Shown here: positions 1-10,146 of the stretch, in pieces
How the letters are laid out: every line of letters begins with the position of its first letter
How positions within the stretch are numbered: position 1 is the first letter of the stretch
Source: Neostapfia colusana
Lineage: Eukaryota; Streptophyta; Magnoliopsida; Poales; Poaceae
DNA: 64,000 bases
Assembly: GCA_030760725.1 (NCBI GenBank)
Contig: JASWHV010000003.1
Coordinates: 65,119,264 to 65,183,263, forward strand
Reading direction: 5' to 3'
The notes under the pieces: generated by a model
What the model saw: the letters and a program-made list of their open reading frames with translations, nothing else
Databases searched by the model: none
Told to the model about the DNA's origin: nothing
Position numbers and translations under genes: made by a program

Positions 1-19
1 TATCGTCCGTATTTTACCC

Positions 20-190
20 CTATCTCGGGGTTGGCATCTTCAAGACCAGGTAGCCGTAGTGGGCCACTGCCATGAATCGGTACAGGGCAGGCCTATCGAT
101 TATGGCGTTGAAGGGGAGGCTGACCTCCGCAACGTCAAAGACGACGCTCTCCGTGCGGTAGTTCTCAGGCGTCGTGAATGTCACCGGGGG
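20..190 (-). pseudogene. Ty3/gypsy protease-region relic
   Basis: Read on the minus strand, this short stretch encodes VFDVAEVSLPFNAIIDRPAL followed by YRFMAVAHYGYLVLKMP. This resembles the end of the retropepsin domain of plant Ty3/gypsy polyproteins, where an 'FNAILGRP..' type block is followed by a 'HYGYLVLKMP' block. It is a fragment: an in-frame stop follows within a few codons and the rest of pol is not in the window. It borders the 109-bp repeat array, which may be a non-coding part of the same dead element. Family assignment is from motif memory only. Confidence 0.5.
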
Positions 191-217
191 GGGAGATGCT
201 ACTGCACAGGAAGATAG

Positions 218-830
218 GGCCCACATACACGTGGCAACTCCGGACCTCACCTTAGTGGGGAGGCTTGGTCTGGGGCCAAGGGCACGTGGCGGCTCTGGAG
301 CCCTCCTCAGCGGGGAGGAGGTTCAGAGCCCACATACACGTGGCAGCTCCGGACCTCACCTCAGTGGGGAGGCTTGGTCCGTGGACAAGGGGACGTGTCG
401 GCTCTGAAGCCCTCCTCAACGAGGAGGAGGTTCAGAGTTCACATACACGTGGCAGCTCTGGACCTCACCTCGGCGGGGAGGTTTGGTCCGGGGCCAAGGG
501 CACGTGTCGGCTCTGGAGCCCTACTTAGCGGGGAGGAGGTTCAAAGCCACATACACGTGGCAGCTCCGGACCTCACGTTAGCGGGGAGGGTTGATCCGGG
601 GCCAAGGGCATGTGTCGGCGCCGGAGCCCTCCTCAGCGGGGAGGAGGTTCAGAGCCCACATACACGTGGCAGCTCCGGACCTCACCTCAGAGGGGAGGCT
701 AGATCCGGGGCGAGGGGCACGTGTTGGCTCCAAAGCTTAGGCGCACGTGACAGCTCCGGAGCTGACCCTGGGGCCAAGGACACGTGGTCGCGCCAGCGCC
801 TGGCTCAGCAGGGAGGCGGGGTCTGGTCTG
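218..830. repeat. 109-bp tandem repeat with ACGTG boxes
   Basis: About five copies of a 109-bp unit can be anchored on 'acatacacgtgg' at roughly 222, 331, 440, 548 and 657, with a degraded sixth copy to about 830. Each unit holds two CACGTG cores in the contexts ACGTGGC and ACGTGTC, plus 'ggacctcac' and 'ggggaggagg'. The vocabulary (ACGTGTC box, GGACCTC, GAGCTCC) resembles the 48-bp minisatellite in the LTRs at 12240-13080 and 30600-31400, so this is probably LTR or linker DNA of a related gypsy element. It ends about 1.2 kb before the TATA box of the proline dehydrogenase gene. Confidence 0.85.
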
Positions 831-870
831 ACTTCAACCCTCCACGCGGGGGTACCAGGTTTGCAGGGTA

Positions 871-2023
871 CCGATATTTTCTAGCATTATTTTATCTCCT
901 ATGTCAAAAAAACATCCAAAAAATTTTCGAACTGTTTTTGTGACATACGGTATGTTGTAACTTATAATCTAATAAAATTTTATCATCAAACATTTTATGT
1001 ACATAGAGAAACAAAAAATTGAAATCTCACAAATCGATGAATCGAACCAATCTAAATAGTTCTGAGGAGTAAAAGAGAATTTGTCACCAACATGTTCCAT
1101 GGCATAAAAGAGGACGTTAGCGTCATGCATTGGTCCCGGTTGAAGCATAGTGCACCACTTACTACTAGCATGGTAAAGTCACGGAGTGGGAGCCCAATCG
1201 GTTGATCAACAACGTGGAATTTATCAATGTTGGACGAAGTGAGATGGTGCAATTGTACAAACTGAAAATTTTGCTAGAGGATGATCTAGAAACGTGGAAT
1301 TTACTGTAGGACATTACTCCTTTGCTTGTTTGCCAATGGACACTTTTCAACTGTATTAGTTTGCTTATGTACACCACGACGTCATGGGCCTGCACGTCCG
1401 TCTAAGGCGTGTCATGCGGTGGAGTAGTTGTCCAGTAAAATTCTCTCTCCTCCTTCAGCTCAGATATTCATATTCTACTACAAGCGGTGTCCATGCGCAA
1501 ATTGGTACTCCGAGTTGGTCAAAGTCAAAAAAATTCACATTGAACAGGTTTGTAGAAAAAATATTAATTTTTGTAACATAGCATTAGATTTATCATGACT
1601 TGTATTTTAATAATATATTTATTTTGTGTGATATATGTTAATATTTTCTTATAAACTTGAATAAAATTAAATTAGTTTCATTTTGACCAACTTAAAAAAT
1701 AAACCTCACGTACAATAAAGGAGATCCACGGTCAGACTTAAAAAAGTAGTGTTCTCCAGTAAATTCTACAGAGTGTCTCCTAGCAAATTCCTCCTCGGAG
1801 TCAGCACAGGTCCCCGTCCCAACCCCGCGTTCTCAGAGCTGGAACATGCATGCAGTCCCTGGCTGGCTGCTGTCAGTGTCGCTGTACGAACGCATGATGC
1901 TGGATCCAGCCCATCCAGCGGTACGAACGGTGGGAAATTTATGTTACTCGTATTCACGTTAACCTCCAGGACGGACGGACGGAAAACAGCCGCCTTCGCG
2001 GGCGCCTTTTTGTGGCGTCATCT
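871..2023. other. Upstream intergenic DNA of the ProDH gene
   Basis: No convincing gene. The first 850 bases are AT-rich. From about 1750 the sequence becomes GC-richer and reads as gene-proximal promoter. A weak inverted pair (ttggtcaaa near 1517, tttgaccaa near 1682) may be a decayed MITE, but no TIR or TSD could be fixed. Confidence 0.5.
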
Positions 2024-2031
2024 TTATATAA
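2024..2031 (+). promoter_or_regulatory. TATA box of the ProDH gene
   Basis: TTATATAA lies 173 bp upstream of the chosen ATG. A start about 30 bp downstream (near 2055) would give a leader containing a CT-rich tract (about 2066-2092), a common feature of grass 5' leaders. An ATG at 2042 lies upstream of that predicted start and out of frame. Confidence 0.65.
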
Positions 2032-2196
2032 GCGGCCGGGAATGGGATCCTCGCACCACCCGCTTCTTCTTCCTCTTCCTCTGCCTCTGTCTAGCTTCGC
2101 ACACACAAGGACCGAGTCGCCATCTCTTCGCTCGGTCTCCGGGAAAGCGCCGTTTCCTTCTTCCTCGCCTTGCGTCCAGTCAGGGTCCGCCGTTCC

Positions 2197-4174
2197 ATGG
2201 CCATCGCCTCCCGCGTCCCGAAGCGCGTGCTGTCCACCTTCGCTGCCGAAGCAGCCAGCAAGCTCCCGGAGGCGGCCGTGGCCGTCGCCGAGGTGCCTCT
2301 GCCATCGTCGACGCAGCGGGCCGAGAGGAAGGTGCTCGAGTTCGAGGACACCGGGAGGCTCTTCGCCGGAGAGCGCACGTCGGCGCTCGTGCGCACGCTC
2401 GCGGCGATGCGGGCGCTGTCCGTCGGCCCGCTGGTGGACGTCGCCACCGCGGCGCTGCGGTCGCCGGCAGTCGCCGGCAGCGCGCTCGGACGCGCCGCGG
2501 CGAGGGCCACCGCGTACAAGCACTTCTGCGCCGGGGAGACCGCGGGCGAGGCCGCCGACATCGTGCGCCGGCTGTGGCGAGGCGGCATGGGCGGGATCCT
2601 GGACTACGGGATCGAGGACGCCGAGGACGGTGACGCGTGCAACCGCAACGCCGCCGGGTTCGTCGCCGCGGTCGACGTTGCCGCCGCTCTGCCGCCGGGC
2701 TCGGTGAGACGCCGTCGCTGATCGCCTCCCGTCTGTTTCTTTCCTTTTTTTCCTCCGTGGACCGTGGCGTGCGTGGCGTGACGATGGTATGGAAGGCTGA
2801 CACGTCGGACGGAATCATTAGGGTCTGTGAGTGGACACCCGGATTCCGTGGGAATCTTCTCGTAGTAGACTTCCTAGTGAATCGCACGCCTGTCTGGCCT
2901 CTGCTGTCCGGTCACTGTCCGTGGGCCCTAAAAAACGGAACCCTGATTTTAGCATGTCACTCTTCTTGCCCTGTCTCCACCGCTCGTTCCCTGCCAACCC
3001 GAATCAAAACCCTAGTCACGACGGGATCTTTATTTAGAAATTCCGAATGAATCCAATAAACGTATTTCGTATTAATTACTAATCTTGACAGTGGCCTTCC
3101 TTCAAAAAAAAAAAGAAAACAGCTTGATCATGACCCGTCGATCTCGTGCGTGCAGGCGAGCGTGTGCATCAAGATCACGGCGCTGTGCCCGATCGCGCTG
3201 CTGGAGAAGACGAGCGACCTGCTGCGGTGGCAGCACAAGCACCCGTCGTTCGTCCTGCCGTGGAAGGCGCACTCCTTCCCGATCCTGTCCGACTCGAGCC
3301 CGTTCTATCTCACGTCGTCAGAGCCCCCCGCGCTGACAGCGGAGGAGGAGCGCGAGCTGCAGCTCGCGCACGAGCGGCTGCTGGCCGTGGGCGCGCGGTG
3401 CGCGGAGCACGGCATCGCGCTGCTGGTGGACGCCGAGTACGCGACGGTGCAGCCGGCCATCGACTACCTCACGTTCGCCGCCGCGATGACGTTCAACGGC
3501 GAGCGGGCCATCGTGCACGGCACCATCCAGGCGTACCTCCGCGACGCCCGCGACCGGCTGGAGGCCCTGGTGCGCGCCGCGGAGCGCAAGCGCGTGCGCC
3601 TGGGCCTCAAGGTCGTCCGCGGCGCGTACATCGCCCGCGAGGCCCGGCTGGCGGCCTCCCTCGGCGCGCCGTCCCCGATCCACGGGTGCATCCAGGACAC
3701 CCACGACTGCTACAACGGCTGCGCCTCCTTCCTCCTTGACCGCGTCCGCCGCGGCTCCGCCTCCGTCATGCTCGCCACCCAGAACGTCGAGTCAGGCCAG
3801 CTTGCGGCGGCGCGTGCGCAGGAGCTTGGGATCCCGAAGGGTGACCCGAACCTGCAGTTCGCGCAGCTGATGGGCATGGCGGACGGGTTGTCGCTGAGCC
3901 TCCGCAACGCCGGGTTCCGGGTCAGCAAGTACCTCCCGTACGGGCCCGTGGACCAGATCATCCCCTACCTAATTCGGCGCGCCGAGGAGAACAGGGGCTT
4001 GCTCTCTGCCTCCTCCTTCGACCGCCAGCTGCTCAGGTACGTCCTGCAGCAGGGATTCGCCATCATCCCGATAGCCCATTGATGCATGTGATGCTAATAA
4101 TTCTGATGATGATGATGTGGCGCAGGAAGGAGCTGGTGAGGAGGGTGAAGACCGCCATGGTGGGCCGTGAGTGA
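2197..4174 (+). CDS. ProDH: Proline dehydrogenase, mitochondrial (three exons)
   Basis: Flavoenzyme of the inner mitochondrial membrane that oxidises L-proline to pyrroline-5-carboxylate, the first step of proline breakdown. Exons 2197-2703, 3156-4036 and 4126-4174 are joined across GT-AG introns of 452 and 89 bp. This gives 478 residues, the usual plant length. The start gives a basic, alanine-rich N-terminus (MAIASRVPKRVLSTF) fitting a mitochondrial presequence. Family blocks are in order: DAEYA (261-265), LKVVRGAY (320-327), a THDCYNG block, FAQLMGMADGLS, and YLIRRAEEN (440-448), whose paired arginines bind the substrate carboxylate in the family. The last exon encodes the basic tail KELVRRVKTAMVGRE. 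GC content is very high in exon 1 and most of exon 2, typical of grass genes. No stop or frameshift breaks the reading frame. It is the only intact host gene here. In other plants the gene is induced by proline and recovery from stress; no such element was confirmed here. Confidence 0.95.
2704..3155 (+). other. ProDH intron 1
   Basis: The donor is TCG|GTGAGA and the acceptor GTGCAG|GCG, phase 0. The intron is 452 bp and far less GC-rich than the exons. Its 3' part has an A-run (about 3104-3119). Confidence 0.85.
4037..4125 (+). other. ProDH intron 2
   Basis: The donor is CTCAG|GTACGT and the acceptor GCGCAG|GAAGG, and the intron splits an arginine codon. If retained, the frame runs on for 15 codons and stops at 4080-4082, replacing the basic C-terminus. 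Confidence 0.85.
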
Positions 4175-4227
4175 ACGAGAGCTGTAAATAGACCAGTCTG
4201 TCAGACACTGATGTACCGAGCTCGATG

Positions 4228-4233
4228 AATAAA
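4228..4233 (+). terminator. Poly(A) signal of the ProDH gene
   Basis: AATAAA lies 54 bp after the stop codon and is the only canonical signal close behind the gene. Confidence 0.6.
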
Positions 4234-4460
4234 TGGAACATGATTGAGACGATGTCTTTACTGCGTTCTTTCACATTTGTCACGATGACTAGGTTGTCGT
4301 AGGAGTTGTGCTTGACGTCTCCAAGTAGGCGATTCAATCCTCGGGCTCTACTACTAGAATGCAGCCGTTTTGCTGGCAAAATTCCACGCAACTTTCTTCG
4401 GATAAGATCATAGGATTCATCCTCCATCGTAGAAGAACACAGAAGCATCTCGCTGAGCTT

Positions 4461-4550
4461 TCCTCTTCAAGCCGGACTTTGTGTCCCATCTTCCTGAGGA
4501 ACTGCCGATTCTTCAGAAAGATGGGAAGGCAAAGTTCGGCTCGAAGAACC
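4461..4550. repeat. Imperfect long hairpin downstream of ProDH
   Basis: Two arms of about 40 bases (near 4463-4500 and 4509-4548) are inverted copies. The left arm contains 'aagccggactttg' and 'cccatcttcctgagga'; the reverse complement of the right arm contains 'gagccgaactttg' and 'cccatctttctgaaga'. By eye about 84% of bases pair, with a short loop. It could be a MITE remnant or a MIR-like foldback. The rest of 4234-4805 shows no gene. Confidence 0.6.
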
Positions 4551-4821
4551 GGCAAACTTCTTTCCTTTTCTTTTTCGAGAGGAAGGGGCAAACTTTGCTG
4601 AATGCCAGTCCATACCGGCATGTTCAGAAACCGCAAGCCACCACGGAAGATCAAGATAAAACCTATCTTTTTCTCTCTTCGGGATCCCACGACGGATCAT
4701 CATCGATTCATTGCCCCCGACCCGTTGCTGGCGATCGATCGGATGCCACGCGCGCAAACGCTCTCCAAACCACGACACACCCGGCGTTAGGTGTCAACCG
4801 TCAGACACTACAGAAAAATGA

Positions 4822-5545
4822 ATAATTTTCATCGGCTAGGTATATTTTCGTGGCCCTCACGAAATTAGATGTATTTTCGTGAGCTAGGTTGTTGATCACG
4901 ATAATAATTTGTACTTTCGTCGGCTAAAAGCAAAACACACAAAATTCAATATAATTTCGTAGACTAAGAAGGTAGCACACGAAATTAAATGTAATTTCGT
5001 AGGCTGAGAGAAATAGCACATGAAAATGGACGAGGGTTCGTCGGTTCCAGCCAGGGGTAGGCATATTTTCGTGGGCCACATTACAAGCTCACGAAAATAC
5101 TTCCAGTAATTCTGTGGGGTACAGCAAGCACACGAAAATAAGTAACATAATTTCGTGTGTCAGACACAAAACACACGAAAATATTGCCTATACTTTCGTC
5201 GGTTTGATAGAAGTTCACGAAATTGTGTATTGTCGTCGGCTTCTGATAGGGCACACGAAAATAAACCGTATTCCGGCAGGGCACACAAAACAAGGCATGC
5301 AATATCGTTGGCCGTGGCGCAGCCCATAGAAATAAAAGCTCACGAACGTGCATGTAGGTCACGAAAATGATGCCGGTATTGTCGTGGGCCACATCATTAG
5401 CTCACGAAAATAGTGTTATTGTTGTCGGCCACGTCAGAAGCTCATGAAAGTTACTCTATTTTCGTTGGCCACGTCAGAAGCTCACGAAAGTGCCCTATAT
5501 TTTCGTCGGCTACCGTGGAGCTCACGAAATTACCGTGCTATACCG
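4822..5545 (+). repeat. CACTA 5' subterminal repeats
   Basis: More than a dozen copies of an ATTTTCGTGGGC-like motif and its complement (GCTCACGAAAAT) are spaced about 25-60 bp apart. In En/Spm elements such repeats are binding sites for the TnpA-type accessory protein. The short ORFs overlapping this stretch are by-products of the repeats. Confidence 0.85.
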
Positions 5546-5599
5546 ACCCGGCCGAGTCAATCACGTGAAAGTCCGAGCTGCCCGTAATCCCACAACCGT

Positions 5600-6110
5600 G
5601 TCCGCTGCTGCGCCGCCACACACCAGCCCGCGCACGACGCCGCCGCGCCGCCGCTCCCCGGCGCACGATGCCCCCGCGCGGCCCCTCCTCGGCGCACGAC
5701 GCCCCCGTGCCACCCCTCCTCGGCACACGACGCCCCCGCGCCGCCCCTCCTCGATGCACGGAAGCCCCGGGCGCCGCCGCTCCTGGCGCACGACGCCCCC
5801 ACGCCGCACCTCCCGGGCGCCGCCCCTCCCGGCACACGACGCCCCCGCGCCTCACCTCCCGGACGCCGCCCCTCCCGGCGCACGACGCCCCCGCGCCGAA
5901 CCTCCCCGGCGCCACCCCTCCCCGCGCAGAACGCCCCCCGGTGCCTTCCCTGCCCGGCGTGCACCGGCCCAGACGCTGCCAATGCCCGGCGTTGCTGCTC
6001 CGCCCCTGCGTTGTCCTTCTCGGCGCCGGCGCGGCCGCCCTGCCTCGGCCCGCACGGCCCTGCCCCACCCGGCGCCGGCGCGCGTCTACCCCGACCCTAC
6101 CCGCCCCAAG
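5600..6110. repeat. GC-rich minisatellite (about 30-33 bp unit)
   Basis: Degenerate tandem copies are built on 'gcacgacgcccccgcgcc' and 'gcccctcccggc'; copies lie near 5633, 5663, 5693 and 5724 and continue to about 5940. Long Pro/Arg/Ala-rich frames are open on both strands because the repeat lacks stops. This compositional pattern is no evidence of a gene. Confidence 0.75.
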
Positions 6111-6455
6111 GTGAGCTCTCTAATTGTGTATAGATTTACATTTTTTACAATGTTGTATGTTTGCATCAAGAGTTAGCTATGCTAATACAAACATAAAACA
6201 GTAGCATATACATTATTTATGTTGAAAAGAACACTATTGGCTCTTCTTAGATGGTGGAAGCGAACACTATTGGATCTGTTTATAGTGCTGACGATGACCG
6301 CCGTCTGGTATAAAAAGAGCGTGTATTTACATTGAAGACATGATTTTGCCATGTGTTGACCCCCATGTGTTGAGCTACCAATTCATGTGTTGGACTACTA
6401 CATTTACATGCCAACGTAGTCCTTAATTACTAGACATGGGCAAAAACCAAACAAC

Positions 6456-6590
6456 CACTACAAGAAAACGAATAATTTTCGTGGCATAATTCTATTTTCA
6501 TGGGCCCTCACGAAATTAAAATTATTTTCGTGAGCCAGCTCCTAGCGCACGAAAATAAGATGTAATTTCGTGGGCTAAACGTAAAGCACC
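6456..6590 (+). repeat. Second, internal CACTA 5' terminus
   Basis: CACTACAAGAAAA followed by 'cgaataattttcgtgg' closely matches the element's own outer left end (4806 on) and is followed by the same subterminal motifs. The three bases before it are AAC, which does not match the AGA after the right end, so the outer terminus is the one supported by a TSD. The inner copy may mark a second, older CACTA end. Confidence 0.7.
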
Positions 6591-7658
6591 CGGCCGCCAC
6601 CTCTAGTTCCCATTGCGCGTGCTGCCGCAGCCCGCCTTCTCGGTCGGGTCAGAGCAGCCCGCCACCTCGGTTGTGTCAGAGAAGCTCCGACCGGGCCCAG
6701 GGCGGCCCCTTCCTGGAGCGGCCTGGCGACCGGCGCCGCCCCTTCCCCGTCACCCGGCACCGACCGGCCCGACGCCGCACCTCCAGGCTGTTGAAGATAA
6801 TGCTATAATACTGTTTTTAATTATCCATTACCGTAATTAACGTGCATGTTTTAATTTATGTGTTGTGCTTTTGTTTAATGGCTATTATGGTCGTGCATGT
6901 TCCATATCCATTTATGCAAGAAAAGTGACTAGTAGCTCATAAATAATAGATAGCGTTCTTAGAAGCATGTAAAGTGTTCCATGTTTAATGTGTGTTTTAC
7001 AGAAAGTTTCTTATAGCAAAATGTAAATAAACGGGTTTCGGGCCGGCTCAGCCCGGCACAACCCATTTATGGCCCAACAGTTGGGCTGTCTAAAAGTTAT
7101 CATTAGCGGGACCCGATGGAGCATAACTTAGGACGGCTGACCCAATTCACTGTCTCTCCCTCATTCTTTCCTCCTCTCTTGTTCTTACCTCTCTCTTGTA
7201 AATCACTCCAAAAAATAAGATTCACGTAACCTATACAATATGCGTCACCCGTTTTGGACCGGCCCGTCTCACATGCGTTACGCATGTGAGGCGTGTAGGT
7301 TCGGAATTATCCCTTTTTGGACAGCCTGGGAGTGACCGAGGGGGCGTGCTTATGACAAGACGCAGGGTATGGAATCGGACGAAATTTCGACGATGTAACC
7401 CTAATGTTCTCCGCTGCACCATTATCGGGCGTGCAGTTGGAGAACAACGGGGTTATGCTGCCGAAATTTCGTCTGGATCTGGATCCCGTGTCTCGTTATA
7501 AGCACACTCCTCTCGGTTACTCTTGGGTGGGTTTAGGACCTATCCCTTCCAATAGATGTAAAGTGAATGTAATTAAATAATACTTTGTTCTTGCGATATT
7601 CTTAGTTGCAACATACATATTTATGACTTCTATGTTCTTATATTATATAGTCTAGAAC
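6591..7658. other. CACTA leader region upstream of TNP2
   Basis: A second short GC-rich patch (about 6590-6785) is followed by AT-rich sequence. No complete reading frame with recognisable content was found. It is probably the promoter and 5' leader of the transposase gene. Confidence 0.5.
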
Positions 7659-9871
7659 ATGGGTGATGATAGACGATGGATGTATGACGGTTGGCCGAAG
7701 AATGTTGTGCCTTCAAAAGAATGGGCCATCAATACTAAGGCATTTATCAGTCGGGCTTTCTCTTTATCGACCAACCATTTTGTGAAATGTCCGTGCAGAA
7801 GTGTCGTAACTTTTTATGCACGGAAAAGTTTGACATGGAACGAGACCTCTATTGATTTGGTTTTATGCCAGGTTATGAAACATGATATGAGCATGGCAAG
7901 TTATACCATTGTAATGTTGATGTTGATAACATAGATGGTGATAACGAGGACAGAATGGAAGACATGGTTGAAGCACTAGATCGTGATCGTGGTGCAGATA
8001 CATCTGAAGAAATTCCTGGACCTGAAGTTCAAGAGTTCTATAGAATTCTCTCAGCATCACATGAACAGTTGCATGATCACACTAAAGTGTCTATCCTTTC
8101 GACCGTTACTCGTCTCATGTCTATAAAGTCAAAGTACAATTTGTTGAACAAGGGCTACGATGATCTTATGGATTTGATAGCAGACATTCTTCCGATTATT
8201 CATAAGTTGCCAAGAGACATGTACCAGTCAAAGAAATTGTTGTCAGGCCTTGGTATGAAGTACGAAAAAATTGATTGTTGTCCTAACAATTGTATGATTT
8301 TCTGGAAGGAGAATGCAAATATGACACAATGCTCTGTTTGTAAAGAATCTCGATACATTGAGGCCACAAATGAGGACGGTGAATTGGTGAAGACAAAAGT
8401 GGTAGTTAAACAACTTCGTTACATGCCTCTTGCACCTAGGCTGAAACAATTATTTCTATCTAAATCAACTGCGAGACACATGCAGTGGCATAAGGAAGGT
8501 GTGCGCGAAACAACAGGGGTAATGACACACCCATCTGATGCTCAGGCTTGGAAGGCGTTGGACTCTTTTGATGAGTACTTTGCAGAAGATGCTAGAAATG
8601 TTCGTATTGGATTGGCCATCGATGGTTTCACACCATTCAACACATCTTCTGCCTCGTACTCATGTTGGCCGGTTTTTGCTATGCCATACAACCTACCACC
8701 AGCTATGTGTATGAAATATGAATACATGTTCTTGTCTCTAATCATTCCCGGTCGTAAACATCCAGGAAAACATTTAGGGGTTTTTCTTCAATCATTGATT
8801 GAGGAGTTAAAAGAATTGTGAATCGGAGTAGAAGCTTATGATACCTACAAAAAACACAAATTCAACTTGCGAGCAACATACTTGTGGTCCATTCATGATT
8901 TTCCTGCATACGGTGTTTTTTCAGGATGGAGCACACACGGCAAACTTTGTTATCCTATTTGTGGATCAGACTCTAATTGTCTTAGACTTACTCATGGGGG
9001 GCAAAGTGTATTTTTTGATTGCCACCGACGATTTCTAACAACAAATCACCCATTTCGAAAGCAAGTTAATACATTTCGAAAGGATACTATTGTAACAAAG
9101 GGTCCGCCGAAACATTTGGCTAGTGCTGAGATTGCTGCATGGCTCAGTCAAGTTATCCCTACAGATGATGGGTTTGTTGGTTTTGGTCAGGAGCACAATT
9201 GGACTCATATATGTGGCTTATGGGATCTTCCTTACGCTAAGTCATTATTATTGTTACACAACATTGATGTGATGCACCAGGAACGCAATGTAGCAGAAAA
9301 CATAATCAACACATGTTTCAATTTTAAAAAGACAAAAGATAATTTGAAGGCTCAAAAAGATTTAGCAGATATTTATAATCGTCCGACTCTAGAAGTCAGA
9401 TAGGATGGTAGTGGAAAACAGAGATTGCCACGTGCTCCATTTTATGTTAAAGTTAGTGAAAGGAAAGAAATTCTAAAATGGTTGCAATAATTGAAGTTTC
9501 CTGACGGTTACTGTGCTGGATTGAGGCGCACGACAAATCTTGAAAATTGGGTATTAAATAATATTAAAAGCCATGATTATCATATAATGATGGAAAGACT
9601 TCTTCTAGTACTGTTCCTTGGATATGTGCATCAGGATGTGTGAAGAGTACTTGCGAAACTTAGTTTCTTTTATAGACAACTATGTGCTAAAGAAATTACA
9701 GTTCAAATGATGGAAAAACTTGAGAAAGAAATACCTTTACTCATATGCAAAATGGAAAAGATATTAACGCCAGGATTTATGAATGTAATGCAATATCTAC
9801 TTGTGCATTTGCCTTACGAAGCTAATGTTTGTGGCCCTGTACAATATCGATGGATGTACCACATTGAAAGG
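7659..9871 (+). pseudogene. CACTA TNP2-type transposase, 5' part (disrupted)
   Basis: Transposase that would bind and cut the CACTA termini in the nucleus. The N-terminus MGDDRRWMYDGW and the following EWAINTKAFISRAF and CPC blocks match the N-terminal zinc-binding region of plant TNP2 proteins. A long frame at 7955-8821 continues with the CPNNC-type motif (DCCPNNCMIFWKEN), MTHPSDAQAWKALD, and RNVRIGLAIDGFTPF followed by the PWP-like YNLPP region. 8867-9403 carries the THGKLCYPICG and LLLHNIDVMHQERNVAENII blocks, and 9707-9870 the HLPYEANVCGPVQYRWMYHIER block. Shifts and stops separate these frames (for example near 7790, 7900, 8820, 9402 and 9488). The gene is cut exactly after HIER by the insertion at 9872 and resumes at 31543. 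Confidence 0.9.
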
Positions 9872-10146
9872 TGTGGCACCCTCAATCTTGTAGAACACAG
9901 AACCGAGAACTGATGCATATGTGTGCCTAAGATGTTCATCACACATACACATATACTTCACAAACTGATTTCAGAATATATATTACCACGAATAACAGGG
10001 TTTATTACAATGTTTCATGAGTCTTAATCTAGCAGCGGAAGTCTTATTCTAGCAGAGGAAGTCTTCTAACTAATGTGGAAGCAATCTAAGCAGCAGCATC
10101 GGCTCCATCTCTACTCCATAGGCAAGGTTGAGGGTGGATCTCACGC

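Noticed and set aside
218..830. Regularly spaced repeats considered as a CRISPR-like array
   Set aside because: Units are contiguous tandem repeats without unique spacers, in a plant nuclear genome.
1512..1692. Possible Stowaway/Tourist MITE
   Set aside because: Only a 9-bp inverted pair is clear; no TIR or TA/TNA duplication could be placed.
2042..2707. Upstream ORF regulating ProDH translation
   Set aside because: Its ATG lies only 11 bp behind the TATA box, so it is probably upstream of the transcription start.
1749..2887. ORFs overlapping ProDH exon 1 in other frames and on the minus strand
   Set aside because: Shadow frames of a GC-rich exon; the ProDH frame has family motifs and consistent splice sites.
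5490..6176. Long overlapping ORFs (up to 228 codons) in several frames on both strands
   Set aside because: They follow from the GC-rich 30-33 bp minisatellite that lacks stop codons; Pro/Arg/Ala-only content and no start context or homology.
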